Origin: Artemisia argyi
Taxonomy: Eukaryota; Streptophyta; Magnoliopsida; Asterales; Asteraceae
NCBI GenBank assembly: GCA_030686995.1
Contig: CM060696.1
Coordinates: 109,054,949-109,118,948 of the forward strand
Direction of reading: 5' to 3'
DNA: 64,000 nucleotides
Under the pieces are notes generated by a model. It was not told where the DNA came from. It saw only the letters and a list, made by a program, of their open reading frames with translations, and ran no database searches. Both the position numbers and the translations under genes were made by a program. Positions 49,963 to 62,496 of the stretch are shown here, one piece after another; within the stretch, counting starts at the first letter, position 1; each line of letters starts with the position of its first letter.

Positions 49963-52400
49963 CTAGTTATAATACCTGTGCGTGCACAGAATTTTTAAAT
50001 TTTCATTTTGATTATATATTATTATCGATTAAGAAATGAACCACTTAACATGTTTCAAATAGTTTTACTTGGTGGACTAAAAATAAAAAATCATATGTAT
50101 ATGTTATTACCTACTTATTAAAGGAAAATGTTTTTGGATTAAAAATTATATTTTATTATTCAAGCAAAATCACATGATAATACTTGGCTTGCATGATATA
50201 TTAGTGATATATGCTTTTGTTTTGCAAACCCGTGCTATCAATTTACGATGTGTTTTGTAATTATGGTATTTCTTTCACTTAATATTTTTGTTAAAATATG
50301 TAGCATATTTAGATACCTTTGAAGATTGATTCATTTCCTTGATTATGAATAACCATCATATCATTTTTACTAACTTACTTTTTTGTTTGAAAGTTGTATT
50401 TTCATAAGTTTGTGTTATTTACTTCTCATGTTTGATCATAAAATTACCAAATTAACATAGATATTTACAATAAGCTTCTTTATTACATAAAGAGAAACAA
50501 ACAAATATGTAATGGGTAGAACTCAAATTTAATCTTACGTTTATGTATAATGTATTAGAATAATTTTTCTCTAAGCCCGAACTATATAAGGAAATTATTA
50601 TTACTTGTATAAGTAATTATAAATGCATGAAAAAAATGACAGATAGTACATTCGCAAGTCTTTTAGGATTGTTTGAATCCTTACTGAACTTTCACTTTAA
50701 TGCAACTTTCTTCACAATTGGCCTAAATCATCAAGGTAAAAGACACCCATATTTTAAATCGTTGGTTGACACCCATAGCGTTATCAATGACAGCAAATAC
50801 CTGCTAAGTTTCATTAACTCATTCAAAGACAAGTTACACTCCAAAAATAATTACTACCATAAAATTCCTCATAAGGCACTAAAACACATCTTTGGTACAT
50901 TAAAATACATTTATGTATTATCTAAATCAGCAACTCAACTAAATTATACATTCATACCTTGAGCATGTGTAGAAAATCCTTCCACGACAATCATGTGTTG
51001 ATACTTAATCCTCCTCTAAAAAACGCACACAACAATTTGCATTACACTTTAGTGTGTACGATAAGATGATAAAACTGCAAAAACCACTAACATGTTACAT
51101 TATAGTGAGAATAACAATAAAGTTAGTTATAACATCAAATAAGAAAACTTCATATTAGAACTAAAGGGGTATTTGGTTATGCTTATTGGCTTATTCAACT
51201 ACCATAACACAATAAGTGTATAATAAAGCTATAAGCTTTTTTTAGAAGCTTAGTGAAAAACCCCTAAACTCACAACTTATTCTATTATAGCTTAGTGTGT
51301 TTATAGTAAAAACACAAATATTAAGTGTAGAAGTATTCAATAAAACATAAAAAAGAGTTACTAAAAGTTGGTGTGTATAACAAAAAAGTTAAACCATAAA
51401 AAAAGTTACTAAATACTATCAGCTAGATAAGGCATAAGCCAAAGTTCTGTTGAGATCTTTTTCGGATTCTATTCAGAAGCAAAAAGAGGTTTACACATAA
51501 AATCATAAGTATAGAATAATGGTTGTATCTCACATAATGAACGTTATTACAAAATCATATATAGTTTTTATTAGGTTATTACGTTACTATGTGAGATACA
51601 ACCATTATTCTATACTTATGATTTTATGTGTAAACCTCTTTTTGATATCATGTTGTACAAAATATGTAAATTTAGTAGCACATAATGAACGTTGATGAAG
51701 TTAAAATATGCTCCGTAAAGTTTTTAAAATGTTTTTTATGGATATCTATATACAAATTTTAAATAACAATTTCACGAGTCGTTGTTATAAGTAGAATCGC
51801 GTATATTTATTTTCATATCAAAGTATCGTGCTTACCATTTGATATTTATATTCCCGTTACTAAAAATTTAACCGTATTTCAAACCCGTGTACGCATAAAT
51901 TAAACTAATTCGCATATTTACCAATTTTGTAATTTTAATGATGAAAATCTAAAAACTAATACTTATACTTATACTCATGTAATTTTAAACAAAGTTAATA
52001 TTATAAAGTATAGGTGGTATAAAGTGTAAGGGGTTATTTGTGTTTTTTATAAAGTTATTAAAAAATATGGAAACTTGTAATTTTACACTTTACTATATAT
52101 AAATTATTTAAAATTCAATCACTAAAGCTTTATTAATTACTTCCTCTCTTTTTAAGTTTTTGTTTTCATAAATTTGACATCTATATTTTTATGCATTTTT
52201 TTTTCTTAGCCAAATTTCTCCACCAAATTTATTAATTTTGACCAAAATCAATTTAATTTTGACTTTTTATTGACCAATCACGTTGCTCGATTTCGCCTAC
52301 GTGGCAAAATCGAGCTCTGCTATTGGTCTAATTTTTTTTCAATAAGAAGAGATTTGCAAAAACACTCCAAAATGATGTAATTCTTTTATTATATAAAAGA
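49963..52400 (-). mobile_element. Helitron, non-autonomous (2.4 kb)
   Basis: The 3' end on the minus strand has hairpin CTGTGCACGCACAGG, then TATTATAACTAG (49963). A matching family start, TCTTTTATATAATAAAAGAA, lies at 52400 next to T (52401). No Rep/helicase is visible. It holds the 56-bp perfect inverted repeat (51481-51643) and a decayed MITE (51170-51470). The frame at 50627-50962 (111 residues) resembles nothing I know. The 5' end is the less certain boundary. Confidence 0.55.
51481..51643. repeat. Perfect 56-bp inverted repeat
   Basis: The arm AAAAAGAGGTTTACACATAA to TATCTCACATA (51481-51536) is exactly inverted at 51588-51643, with a 51-bp loop. No target duplication is seen at its edges. 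A transcript would form a long perfect hairpin. Confidence 0.9.
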
Positions 52401-52459
52401 TTTTATTTATCACCAAATAACCGTAAAGAAGATATAAATTTTCTTAACAATTTTTAATT

Positions 52460-52807
52460 GGGATAATTCCCTAAATACCCCATTGCCTTTGTGCTATTTA
52501 CATCCAGCCTCAAACTTTTCTGCTTCCGAACCTAGACCGGGCAACCCTGGACAATTAGGCAACTCAAACCAGTAAGTAACAAGTGTGACTTTACTGATTA
52601 CGAGGTGATGAATCATAGGGCAACTGGTCTATATCGGTATAACAATTGGGCAACTGGTCTACTTTGGTAAAATAATGTAGGACACATGGCGACACATAGT
52701 TGGTAGTTCAAGTTGCCCAGTTGCCCGGTTTAATTTCGGAAGCAAAAAAATTTTGAGGCTGAATGTAAATAGCACAAAGATAACTGAGATATTTAGAGAA
52801 TTGCCCC
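52460..52807. mobile_element. Fold-back MITE, Mutator-like (348 bp)
   Basis: The ends GGGATAATTCCCTAAATA and inverted GGGGCAATTCTCTAAATA match well, and the arms continue about 120 bp inward ('gtgctatttacat', 'gcctcaaa', 'ccgggcaac'). TTTTTAATT (52451-52459) and TTGTTAATT (52808-52816) are a 9-bp duplication with one mismatch. The frame at 52659-52859 is chance. Confidence 0.75.
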
Positions 52808-52816
52808 TTGTTAATT

Positions 52817-53395
52817 TGACAATCTCTTCTTTGTTGTCAGTTTTAAAAAACTTTTTCAAGTATTTTATGAACTGAAATCTTTTTCCAAGTTAGAGTCTTT
52901 CTACATGTTTGTTTCTCAACTAAAATATGCAATTCTAGAACTTATATATGCTAGTGTTAACATTATTATAAATGCTTTATATTTCTAACCATCCCCACTT
53001 ATATATGCCTATAATCCTATATAACTCAAATACATCATCAAATTTGGTCAATTATTGACCAAAACAAGAATAATAACATAGACACCAATTAAGGGGAAGA
53101 TTCTAAAAACGAAATCCTTAAACATGAGACATGTATACATATTATCAACGATATTAACTTGGCTGATTTCACACCAAACTATAAATCAACCTAGAGAAAC
53201 TTATACAAGAAAGTCACATCATGATAAATTGTATTTTCCAATACAACTCTTCAACTCATCAATCGACATGCTTCTTTGCCTTCGCATTATTTCATTATCC
53301 AAATGTATACGTTGTCTATATGTCTTGTAACAGAACTCGAACAATTCAACACATTGGTATTAATTATTACTAATAGAAGTTTGAATAGTAAAAGA
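52817..53395. other. Spacer, nothing recognised
   Basis: AT-rich sequence. The 68-residue frame at 53124-53330 has no recognisable feature. Confidence 0.4.
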
Positions 53396-53404
53396 TATTA
53401 ATAA

Positions 53405-53576
53405 GGGAGGTGAATTGCACACTCCCAAAAATGATTGGCACACTCAAAATGTGAGTGTGTTGACATTTATACCCTTACAGGATAAGAATAAGTCCAAACA
53501 ATGTGAGGGTATAAATGTCAACACACTCAAAATTTGAGTGTGCCAATCATTTTTGAGAGTGTGCAAATCACTTCCC
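53405..53576. mobile_element. Fold-back MITE, Mutator-like (172 bp)
   Basis: The arms GGGAGGTGAATTGCACACTC and inverted GGGAAGTGATTTGCACACTC run inward for about 75 bp. TATTAATAA flanks it at 53396-53404 and 53577-53585, an exact 9-bp duplication. Confidence 0.88.
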
Positions 53577-53639
53577 TATTAATAATATTAGATGCAACTG
53601 TATATGTAGCGTACTTTGCACTTTTGTTATTCCTTATAT

Positions 53640-54225
53640 TTTTTTTTTGAAAAGTAAACTTCAATAAACAAACGGCTAAAAACTCGCCTCCAAGGAGGAG
53701 CCGAGCCGCCCCAAAGAAACCTTACATCAGAATAAATTTACACCAAGAATCCCAAGTACAAGTGTTCTCTTTTTTCCTATGCTTATACCACAAAAATCCT
53801 ATCGACTTGATATCCGAAATAATCTCCGAGATCTTAACTTCTTTTCCTTTGAAAACCAATTCATTCCGAGCTTTTCATATGCGCCAACACGTAATAATAA
53901 TAATACCTTGTATAGCTTCTTTGTACACCGGTGGGCGTCCGCAACTATTGAAGATGTCTACCAAGTCTCTCGCATCAAAAGCAAAGATGGACGGTAAACC
54001 ACACCAGCGAGCGATCATCTGCCATAGCCCACAGCTGTATCCGCAACCTGTAAACAAATGAGCTGTTGTCTCGTCGCCTTCCTCACACAGCGAACAAGCT
54101 GTATTGTCCGTGTATATATTCCTCTTTGCCAAAGCCATCTTTGTAGGAATTCTCTCATTAATCGCTCTCCACATGAAAATGTTGCATTTTGAAGGAAGCC
54201 ACATGCACCACATGAAAATGTTGCA
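53640..54225 (-). pseudogene. 5'-truncated LINE, zf-RVT end
   Basis: On the minus strand it encodes the C-terminal zf-RVT region of a plant LINE ORF2: WLPSKCNIFMWRAINERIPT, then CSLCEEGDETTAHLFTGC. There is a stop after TCWRI and the frame continues with KARNELVFKGK. The poly-A tail is the T run at 53640-53650. An 18-bp target duplication, TTTTGTTATTCCTTATAT, flanks it at 53622-53639 and 54226-54243. The reverse transcriptase and endonuclease are absent, as usual for 5'-truncated LINE copies. Confidence 0.85.
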
Positions 54226-54243
54226 TTTTGTTATTCCTTATAT

Positions 54244-55012
54244 GATGTTAGTGGACTACTTATAACAAAAATGTTAAGTTTTGTACTTTGTAACATTAAT
54301 TAGCATTATGCATTGTTTGATATATTCTTCAAAAACTACAACCGAAACAATAAATTTTGAAAACAAAAAAGTAATCTGTCGTGCATTTTTAGAGTTGCAA
54401 AACCATTTGATGGTCTTTCTGGTTATTTGCAATGAAATGACATAAAAGCCAAGTGCACTTAAAACCACAATGATCTTTACAGATGTGACAACTCAACAAT
54501 CGTAGGGAAACCGATCATCCAACCTTAAATAAGTAACGACTAATGTTTTCATTAGGTTTTAAATTGTATATCTTTTAGTGTAAGAAGAAAAAAGTGCCAT
54601 TTTTGTTTTACCTTTCTTTTTGTTATATCTTAAAATAAAAACATTAATCAATCAATAGAGTCACATTTAAAATAATATGTCATTTAGTTTTATTTTATTT
54701 TATTTCCATCAAAATTCAAAATCTTAAAAGAGAAAGAACTTCACTAAACATAAAGTGATTGGTAATTTTCTTAATTAAACTAATTAAGTAGTAATAATTA
54801 AGTGGCCGAGATGCTTCTGTGCAAAGTAAAAAAATTTATGCATATCTTATGCTTGTAAATGATAAACATAGTTCTTAGAGCAAGGTTTATTAATCTTTTA
54901 TACAATAAGAGAAAATATTTAATCGAAAGCATTTTAAACGAAAATTTATATTTGAGAAAACTCAATTAGACTAATTAACAGGAGAGCACATTTTTGCTAC
55001 ATGGTAAAACTG
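54244..55012. other. Spacer, nothing recognised
   Basis: AT-rich, without element ends or a coding frame that I can support. Confidence 0.4.
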
Positions 55013-55418
55013 AGGGGGTGCTTGGTGAGGGGTTTAAGGAGGGTGGGGAATGAGTAAGGTATTCAAAAGGGTCCACATCCCTCATTATTTTGTGCTTGGT
55101 AAGGGAGTGCAAATGGATTGATTACCCCAAAGTGAGTAATCAACCATTATATATCCTCTTATTAATTTGTTATTTCATATATACCAACCCACCCACCACC
55201 GCCATTAAAACTTAGGGGGTGCTTGGTGGGGAATGAGTAAGATATTCAAAAGGGCTCACCTCCCTCATTATTTTGTGTTTGGTAAGGGAGTGCAAATTGA
55301 TTGATTACCCCAAAGTAAGTAATCAACCATTATAGAGTAAATTGGATGGTAAAGTATTGATTACCCACCTCACTCATTCCTTTGCATTCTCTTTCCTTTT
55401 CCCCACTCTGAACCAAGC
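55013..55418. mobile_element. MITE in tandem partial copies
   Basis: The start GGGGGTGCTTGGTG occurs at about 55013 and again at 55214. The following 130 bp repeat closely: 'gaatgagtaaggtattcaaa', then 'tccctcattattttgtg' and 'gattaccccaaagt'. Only the second copy reaches the inverted right end (GAACCAAGC, 55412). The first copy is cut by the second. The class is unknown. Confidence 0.6.
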
Positions 55419-55756
55419 GGATCCTGAGTCTCATGATTAGCCATTAAAAGTCAACATTAATTCATTAAATATGTATTTTTTCATAGTTTAATCAGATTAA
55501 TTTTTTTCGATCAAAAACAAAAATACAGAAGACCTTGAGAGTTACTTTTTTATTTTTCTTCTTTTAGACTAAACATTTAGGTGTAAAATAACTCTATATT
55601 TTGATAAATAGAATTTAATATCAATACCAAAACTTAAGCCTAAATTTAATCTTATGAAATTAAGTGTAAATTCTTAGCTAAAATAAATTCTAGTATGTTT
55701 ATAATTCAATAAATAATTAATTACTCTATATACTTTAAACTTCTAAAAATCTAACT

Positions 55757-55759
55757 TTC

Positions 55760-55813
<54 letters not shown>

Positions 55814-56064
55814 TTAATAAAACCATAACTTTTATTAGAAGCATATAAATTTACATGAAATTGGATGAAAGTCTAGACAGAAGCTGTGCTCTCACTTTAT
55901 TAGAAATTTATAAGATTTACAAGAAATTAGTGAGGAGCCGAGATATTATCTGGGCACCCACTTCTCTAGTTATAACAAACCTAATCCTACTAAAGATATG
56001 AACAGCAGTAGGTGTCATGTCTTGAGTCACATAGAACTTTCAGATCCACTTTCATTCTCAAGTT

Positions 56065-56095
<31 letters not shown>

Positions 56096-56185
56096 CTTCA
56101 ACCAGTCGAGCGAGAACTAGAATCGCCCAATTCAATTAAAAAAATTGATTTTATTATACTCAGTTACCACTCTTCTCTTTATGAA

Positions 56186-56261
<76 letters not shown>

Positions 56262-56262
56262 T
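55757..56262. repeat. Cluster of microsatellites
   Basis: (TTA)n lies at 55759-55812, a run of about 25 C at 56066-56091, and (AAT)n at 56186-56261. The frames read through them are artefacts. Confidence 0.9.
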
Positions 56263-56389
56263 GTGGTCAAAAGAGGGTAAGTTTTACTGTAATACTCCGT
56301 AAAATCCCAGGTCATTTATTAATGCTAATTTTTGACACTATTCTTAACTAAGCCAATTTTGCGGGTTAATTTGAAATTTTTATATGAGA

Positions 56390-56495
56390 CACCGTTTGTT
56401 TTAACACCCGATTATTTTTGATCACCGTTTGTTTTAACACCCGATTATTTTCGATCACCGTTTGTTTGACACCCGATTATGTTTTGTCACTTGAT
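56390..56495. repeat. 33-bp minisatellite in U3
   Basis: Three units of CACCGTTTGTTTTAACACCC followed by GATTATTTTTGAT, the last one shortened. Confidence 0.85.
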
Positions 56496-56633
56496 ATCAC
56501 CCGATTGTCACTCTTGGATGCCACCCAATGAGGTTAACACTGGTAACTCCCACTTGCGACCTGACACCCTAATTGGACACCGAGATATTATTAATATATA
56601 TAACGATATATATATTAACTATTACAAATTACC

Positions 56634-56638
<5 letters not shown>

Positions 56639-56715
<77 letters not shown>
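56639..56715. repeat. (TA)n microsatellite
   Basis: About 38 TA units within U3 of the chromovirus LTR. Confidence 0.95.
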
Positions 56716-56718
<3 letters not shown>

Positions 56719-59554
56719 AGTATAAACACCGTTTATATTTTATGGTTTTCACGAACCGACACCGACACCGAAACTAAAGTCACGATTATACTAATCACCG
56801 ATACCCCGTTATATTTTTGGGCCGGACGTCACCTTAGCCCAAAAGCTATTTTTTTTTTCTTTTGCCCCACTGCTGGGCCGAGCACCTTTCAAGCCCATCA
56901 CACCATTTTCTTTCTTATTTTCCATTTGGGCCAAGTTTTTGCACAAGCCCACTGGCTTTGGTTTTATTTGCGATGCATGCTACTCAAATGTAAACCAAGT
57001 TTCTTTGCAAACATGATATACACACATTTTTATTTTTGGTTCCCCTCAAGCTCGACACAAACATATCATCTCCCCTTTTGACTTTGTTTCTTGCGACAAC
57101 AAGCCACCAATTGGAGCCGTCCGACCCTTGGTTAACCACATTACACACCGAAACACTTAAACCACTAGGTAATATGTTTCCTTGACCACTAACACAACTT
57201 AAACAAATACACATAGTACACAAGCATGCTTCTAATCTTTGTACTAAACCATTTTAAAATGGATCAAAGCTTCTAACGATTTGACAACACCCTTGGCACT
57301 AGACAACTTTGTCCCAAGATTGAGCAACCATTCGAATTTTGTAGTATGATATGGAAACATTCGAACCACCCAAAGCTACACTATATAAGTCACATTAAAT
57401 GCAATATTTCTCACACTCTCAAGTTTCACCAAAATTCTCACAATCACAAACACTTTATTTCTTTCTTCTTGTTGCTGTCGAAAGAGATCTAGGCGTACAA
57501 GCAAGGTTTCGGGTTGAACGAGTTGGGTAACTCTTGTGGATAAGGGATCGCTAGACGGGAGAGGGTATCACGTTTGCTTGATCTCGTTTGCTCACACTAC
57601 ACGAACATCCTCACCACCATACTTGGTGTTGTAAGTTAATCATCACCCTTTTCTACTTTTACTCGTTTCATGCATACCACGTTTACTTAGCATATGACAC
57701 ACACCATTTTTCTAAGTAAAAACATTCGTTGCACTTATAACTATATTATTTACACACTTCGACACCCTTGAGGAAAGGCCTCGCCGTTTCGTTTTCACAC
57801 GTACAATACATGCATATTTTGCGACACACTAATTCTTTGGCTCACACTTAATCAAACCAACGAAACATGCAAACTTTACACGATTTTATACTACGTAAAC
57901 AAAGCCAAAACCAAATCCTAGTCGAGTACAAATTTTGGACAAGTAAACCCATTATGGGCCTTAAACCGGGCTAACGAGCCCAACATAATTTTTCATATAA
58001 GTTTTTGAATTGGAAATTAAGATTTTCAAAATGTTATTAAATTTATAAAAACTGATTTTATAAATTTAGAAGAATAAAGTGATAACTTTTATAAAAATAA
58101 AAGTTGACTTTTCAAAAACTAGATTTTTGGACTATTTTTGCAAAAGTCCCACGTTAAGGGACTAAAAGCGTTAAAATCACAAACTTTCGGACCACTTTGT
58201 AAAACTGTCGATTTTGAATAAGAACGAGGGGTTGAAACTGTAATTTTTCCAAAGTTGAGGAATAAAGTGTAAAAGTTATGCCAAGGACTAAAATGTAATT
58301 ATTTTTGACCAAAGGGTAAAAGGTGTAACTTTAATAAAGTTAAGGGTCAAATATGACAAAGGTATTTTATTAATGAATTGTTTTGTATAATTTGATTTTT
58401 TATATATAAATATGTATATACTTTGTAACTTAAAAATAAATATATAACTCTACTAAAAATATTTAATTATAAATATTTTTAACGATAGTATTTTCACAAA
58501 CTAATTAACATTTATTGAACACCGGTTCATAACAACGATACAAATAACTACGTGAAGTTATTTTGGAATATTATAAGACACCCGAACGGATATCACCGTA
58601 CACGAGACATATCACAAGTCAATTACGAAACGAATCTAAAACACCGATGACTATATATTTATAGGTCACAAGTCGGAGGAATTTCATTGCTAATCATAGC
58701 AGTACACCATCACTTTTGAGCACCGTTGTGATTCATACACACCTGTCAGGTGAGTTCATGGTCCCACATTTTTAATTTTTTTTAAACCCCGTGGGGAGAT
58801 ACATGCTATAAATCGAATACAAGTATTTTTCTGTATGCTGTTATCACCTGATATTGCCTAAGTTGACACCTGTGCTACAAGTCCCTCATATCACGAACCT
58901 TAATCACTTGCGAGTGAGTGCGAATATAGTTGATAGATCTATTGGAATGGCAGCCCACCTCTGTCAAAGTGATCACTTGGCAGGAGGTGTGCTATATTCG
59001 AGGTATTATAGAAATTTGGCACATTTCCTGTCACCGAGGGCCCCCTTGTCATTTACATCCGTTGTGGTGTAGGTGATTGTTATTATCTTTATGATATGTC
59101 GAATCAATGTTAATGCTTGCGTTTCGTGAGGCTTAGAAGCAATATTACACTAGTTTAGTCAAGACCTGTCTATCTTGGCTTGTTTATTTCAAATGCTTGA
59201 CTTGTGTTCACACTATTACTATTTAAACTACTATGGATTCACTCAACCTTTGTGTTGACTTTTTAAGCATGTTTATCTCAGGAAATTAGCAGGCATGGTG
59301 GCACGGAGCTGGCAAAAGGGCACACAGGACCTCCCTTTTTATTTCAATAATAATATCATTCTTTTCAAACTCATCACTTCTTTTGCGAAACAATTAACAT
59401 TTTGGAAAAATGTTTGTAACTCTGACTATTTGAGTTTTCATGGAATGATATTGACTATCTTTTGAATTGTTTTCTATGAGTATGACTGTGTACTAAACTG
59501 TAATGACCCCGATTAAGACTTCCGCTGCTTATCAATTTTCGGGGTGTTACAGAT

Positions 59555-59567
59555 TGGCATCAGAGCC
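59555..59567 (+). promoter_or_regulatory. Primer-binding site, initiator tRNA-Met type
   Basis: TGGCATCAGAGCC lies three bases after the LTR. It matches the usual chromovirus site TGGTATCAGAGCC with one change. Confidence 0.85.
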
Positions 59568-59804
59568 ATGGTTATAGAGAACCAAATGATTTTTCAAAAA
59601 CATTGGACTATAACCTCACCAGATTTCTAAACAAACTATTTATCACCAAAGTGCCCTCCGTGCCAGCGCTTGCCAACGTTATGCTTTAAGGTTTGATTTT
59701 TAGCACCCATCGCATTTAGCTCACTATGACACTATAATCACTGTGCATGTAGCATTATGTAGACTAAATGACTTATATTACTGCTATTTTTGGGATATTA
59801 CAGT

Positions 59805-61281
59805 ACCATGTCGCCCCAGTTATTATTTTGTCCGACAGTGACGACGTCGTGCCGGCATAATCCACCTACCCTACTATTGACCTATCTGATTATGACACCC
59901 ATGACACCCGAGACACCCATGATTCTGACCATGACACCCAACCTGTATCACCTGCCATACCGTCTCCTGTTCCATCTGGAGACCCATCTGCTGATACTGA
60001 GCCCTTTGAGGAGGGTGTGCTTCTACACCCATTGATTCTTTTGCTATTCAGCCTCTTTTTCGTCCTGTCCGTGGACCTATGACACAGGGGCAATACCTAT
60101 ATGATCAGTACCTGATGTCTCAGCAGTTTCTTGCGGCTGATGACCGTCCTACACCACCTGCTAGTCACCACACCAGTTCAGATGCTGATGACGAGTCTTC
60201 TGACTCTGATACTTCTGACACTGCTGCATCTATTCCACCACGATCCCCGCCTACACCGATTCGTCAGCGCAAGCGAGTGAGGATTCTTGAGCCCTATGAG
60301 CCTCAGCCTTTCGGAGAGTTGTTTCGATATCATGAGGGAGACTTTACCCGCAAATGCACGGCTCGGAAATGAGTCTGTATTTTGCCTGCTTCTACTGTTA
60401 CACCACCTGTACCTACACCTGTACCATCACCCACATTTGTACTACCACCTGTTTCTATGCCAGAGCTGACATCTGTGGCATCACCAGCACCTCCACCATC
60501 ACCCGTATCACCCCCACCTGAGCCACATCCGTACCTGCTACCTACTTACACCGCACCCCACACCTCTGAGATTTTGCCACCCATGCCATCCCCTACAGTT
60601 TTCTACTCTCAGACTACTACCGTACCGATACCATCACCTACTTCATCACCTGTTCCCACTGAGACCCCCACCTCACCCGGCATTCATAGATTGGTTGATG
60701 CTCGCCGATGGTCGTTTTTGTTGGATTACATTCGTAGATGGAGATTGGTTGAGGGATCGCCTAGTGCTGCTGAGCTTGGAGATGGCTCTTCAGTGGTGTT
60801 ACCGGTTACTGGGGAGCCGATACACCATACTATCCCTCTTTTGGCTGCTAGATTAGTGAGACATGAGGATCGTCTTGATGAGCTATTGAGCGTTATTGAG
60901 GATATATCCTTGGAGAGGATAGAGGGTATGCAGGAGGAGGTCGAGAACCTCGTGGTACATAGGACAGCTTTAGAGATGGTATTTGAGATGATGGGGATAG
61001 AGATCGAGGAGGCACAGGCTACCATCACTGAGTTGGGTCATCGACTAGATGTTCAGAGGCATGGGATGGAGGATTTGAGAGCGATTGCGATCATCACGCA
61101 GGAGATGCTGGAGCATCAGACACAGGAGTTAGCCGCATCTAGTTCTACCATCCACACTCTTTCAGCCACTATTGAGGAGATTCAGGCCCGTGAGAGATCC
61201 AGGGATTTGGAGATGTTAGAGATGATCAGGATCATCAGAGAGCTGGAGAGGAGATCAGGAGGCGCACCTGGACCTTCATAG
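59805..61281 (+). pseudogene. Accessory reading frame between primer site and gag
   Basis: A coding-like stretch lies between the primer site and gag. From 60079 to 61281 the frame is shared, broken once by TGA at 60370; further upstream the acidic part (PVIILSDSDDVVP, then DYDTHDTRDTHDSDHD) is in other frames with a stop. The first part is rich in Ser, Asp and Pro, and the middle is Pro/Thr/Ser repeats. The last 170 residues are a coiled coil (RLDELLSVIEDISLERIEGM and on) ending SGGAPGPS. The function is unknown. Extra frames next to gag are known in some plant Ty3 elements. As it stands it cannot yield a full protein. Confidence 0.6.
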
Positions 61282-61678
61282 ATCTGTGACATGTCATTAC
61301 TTACAAAGACATCTTAACTTGCCGCCTGTGGCATTAATAATGTTGTATCTTATTGTTTTGTAACAATGAATTCAAAATTATTAAAACTTTATGTTGGTTA
61401 TGATTGTACTGTATTGATATTGATTTATGATGTTCTAGTTGTCTGATCTTTTATTATGCTCCCATATTGAGATTCATATTATAAATTCCATGTGTGTTGT
61501 TACATGTCGTGATGATTATTTATGAATGATATGGTTTATGTTGATGTATGTATTCATGGTGTGGTTGTGATATGTACTCTGTGATGATCTCGACTATTAT
61601 GAGTTTGGTTGCATTATTTCTCTTGTTATTGATTGATGTTTGGGATTTGTACTTATGCACTTGCGATTTTATAGAGTT

Positions 61679-62436
61679 ATGGCCCCAAGGAAAACCGCTA
61701 TTGCTACTTCGTCACCCGCTATGACCCAGGCTGCTATTAGAAAGTTGGTTGGTGACAGTGTTGCTGCAGCTTTAGAAGAGCAGGCTGCTGCAATGGCACG
61801 AACTAGTAGCAATAACCGAGCCACTGCTGAGAGCGAGTCTACTGCGACTCGGAAGTGTACCTATAAGGACTTCATAGCTTGTAAACCATCTCACTTCAAA
61901 GGGACTGAAGGAGTGACAGAGCTTGCTCGATGGTTTGAGCGAACTGAGACTGTGTTTGTGAGGAGCGGTTGTGCCGCTGAAAGCAGAGTCTCGTTTGCTA
62001 CTGGAACATTGTTGGAAGATGCGTTGTCCTGGTGGAACGCAACTGCTCAGAAGATAGGTGTGGAAGAGGCCTATCAGATCACCTGGGCTGACTTTAAGGA
62101 GAAGATGCTGAAAAAGTTCTGCCCTAGAGGCGAGATCAAGAAGTTAGAAGATGAGTTTCACACGTTGGTTGTGAAAGGAAATGATCTCAAGGCTTATGAT
62201 AGGAGATTTCAGGAGCTTGCTACACTTTGCCCTTCAAAGGTTCCCGATTTGGAAAAGTTGTTGGAAAGGTACATAGAGGGATTACCCAGGAGCATTGAGG
62301 GAAACGTCACCTCGTCAAAGCCTCAATCTTTGGAGGAAGCAATGACTATTGCCCAAAGACTGCTAGACCGAGAGATTAAGCGTAACTCTGCTCAGGGGAA
62401 CAACGATCACAAAAGGAAGTTTGATGATCGAAGAAC

Positions 62437-62496
<60 letters not shown>

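Larger units (their letters stand above)
56288..59551 (+). mobile_element. 5' LTR of a Ty3/gypsy chromovirus (Tekay-like), 3264 bp
   Basis: It starts TGTAATACTCCG and ends CGGGGTGTTACA; the ends are inverted and the primer site follows three bases later. A TATA box (CTATATAAG) lies at 57381-57389. U3 holds a 33-bp minisatellite (56390-56495), a (TA)n tract (56639-56715) and pyrimidine-rich blocks. Positions 57865-58756 recur at 63109-64000. The start is supported by the inverted ends only, since the second LTR is truncated. Confidence 0.75.

Noticed and set aside
50627..50962. 111-residue open frame in the 2.4-kb Helitron
   Set aside because: It has no recognisable motif or splice context, and the composition is that of AT-rich sequence. 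It is kept only as a note under the Helitron.
60726..61028. Minus-strand 100-residue frame
   Set aside because: It is the antisense shadow of the accessory coiled-coil frame.
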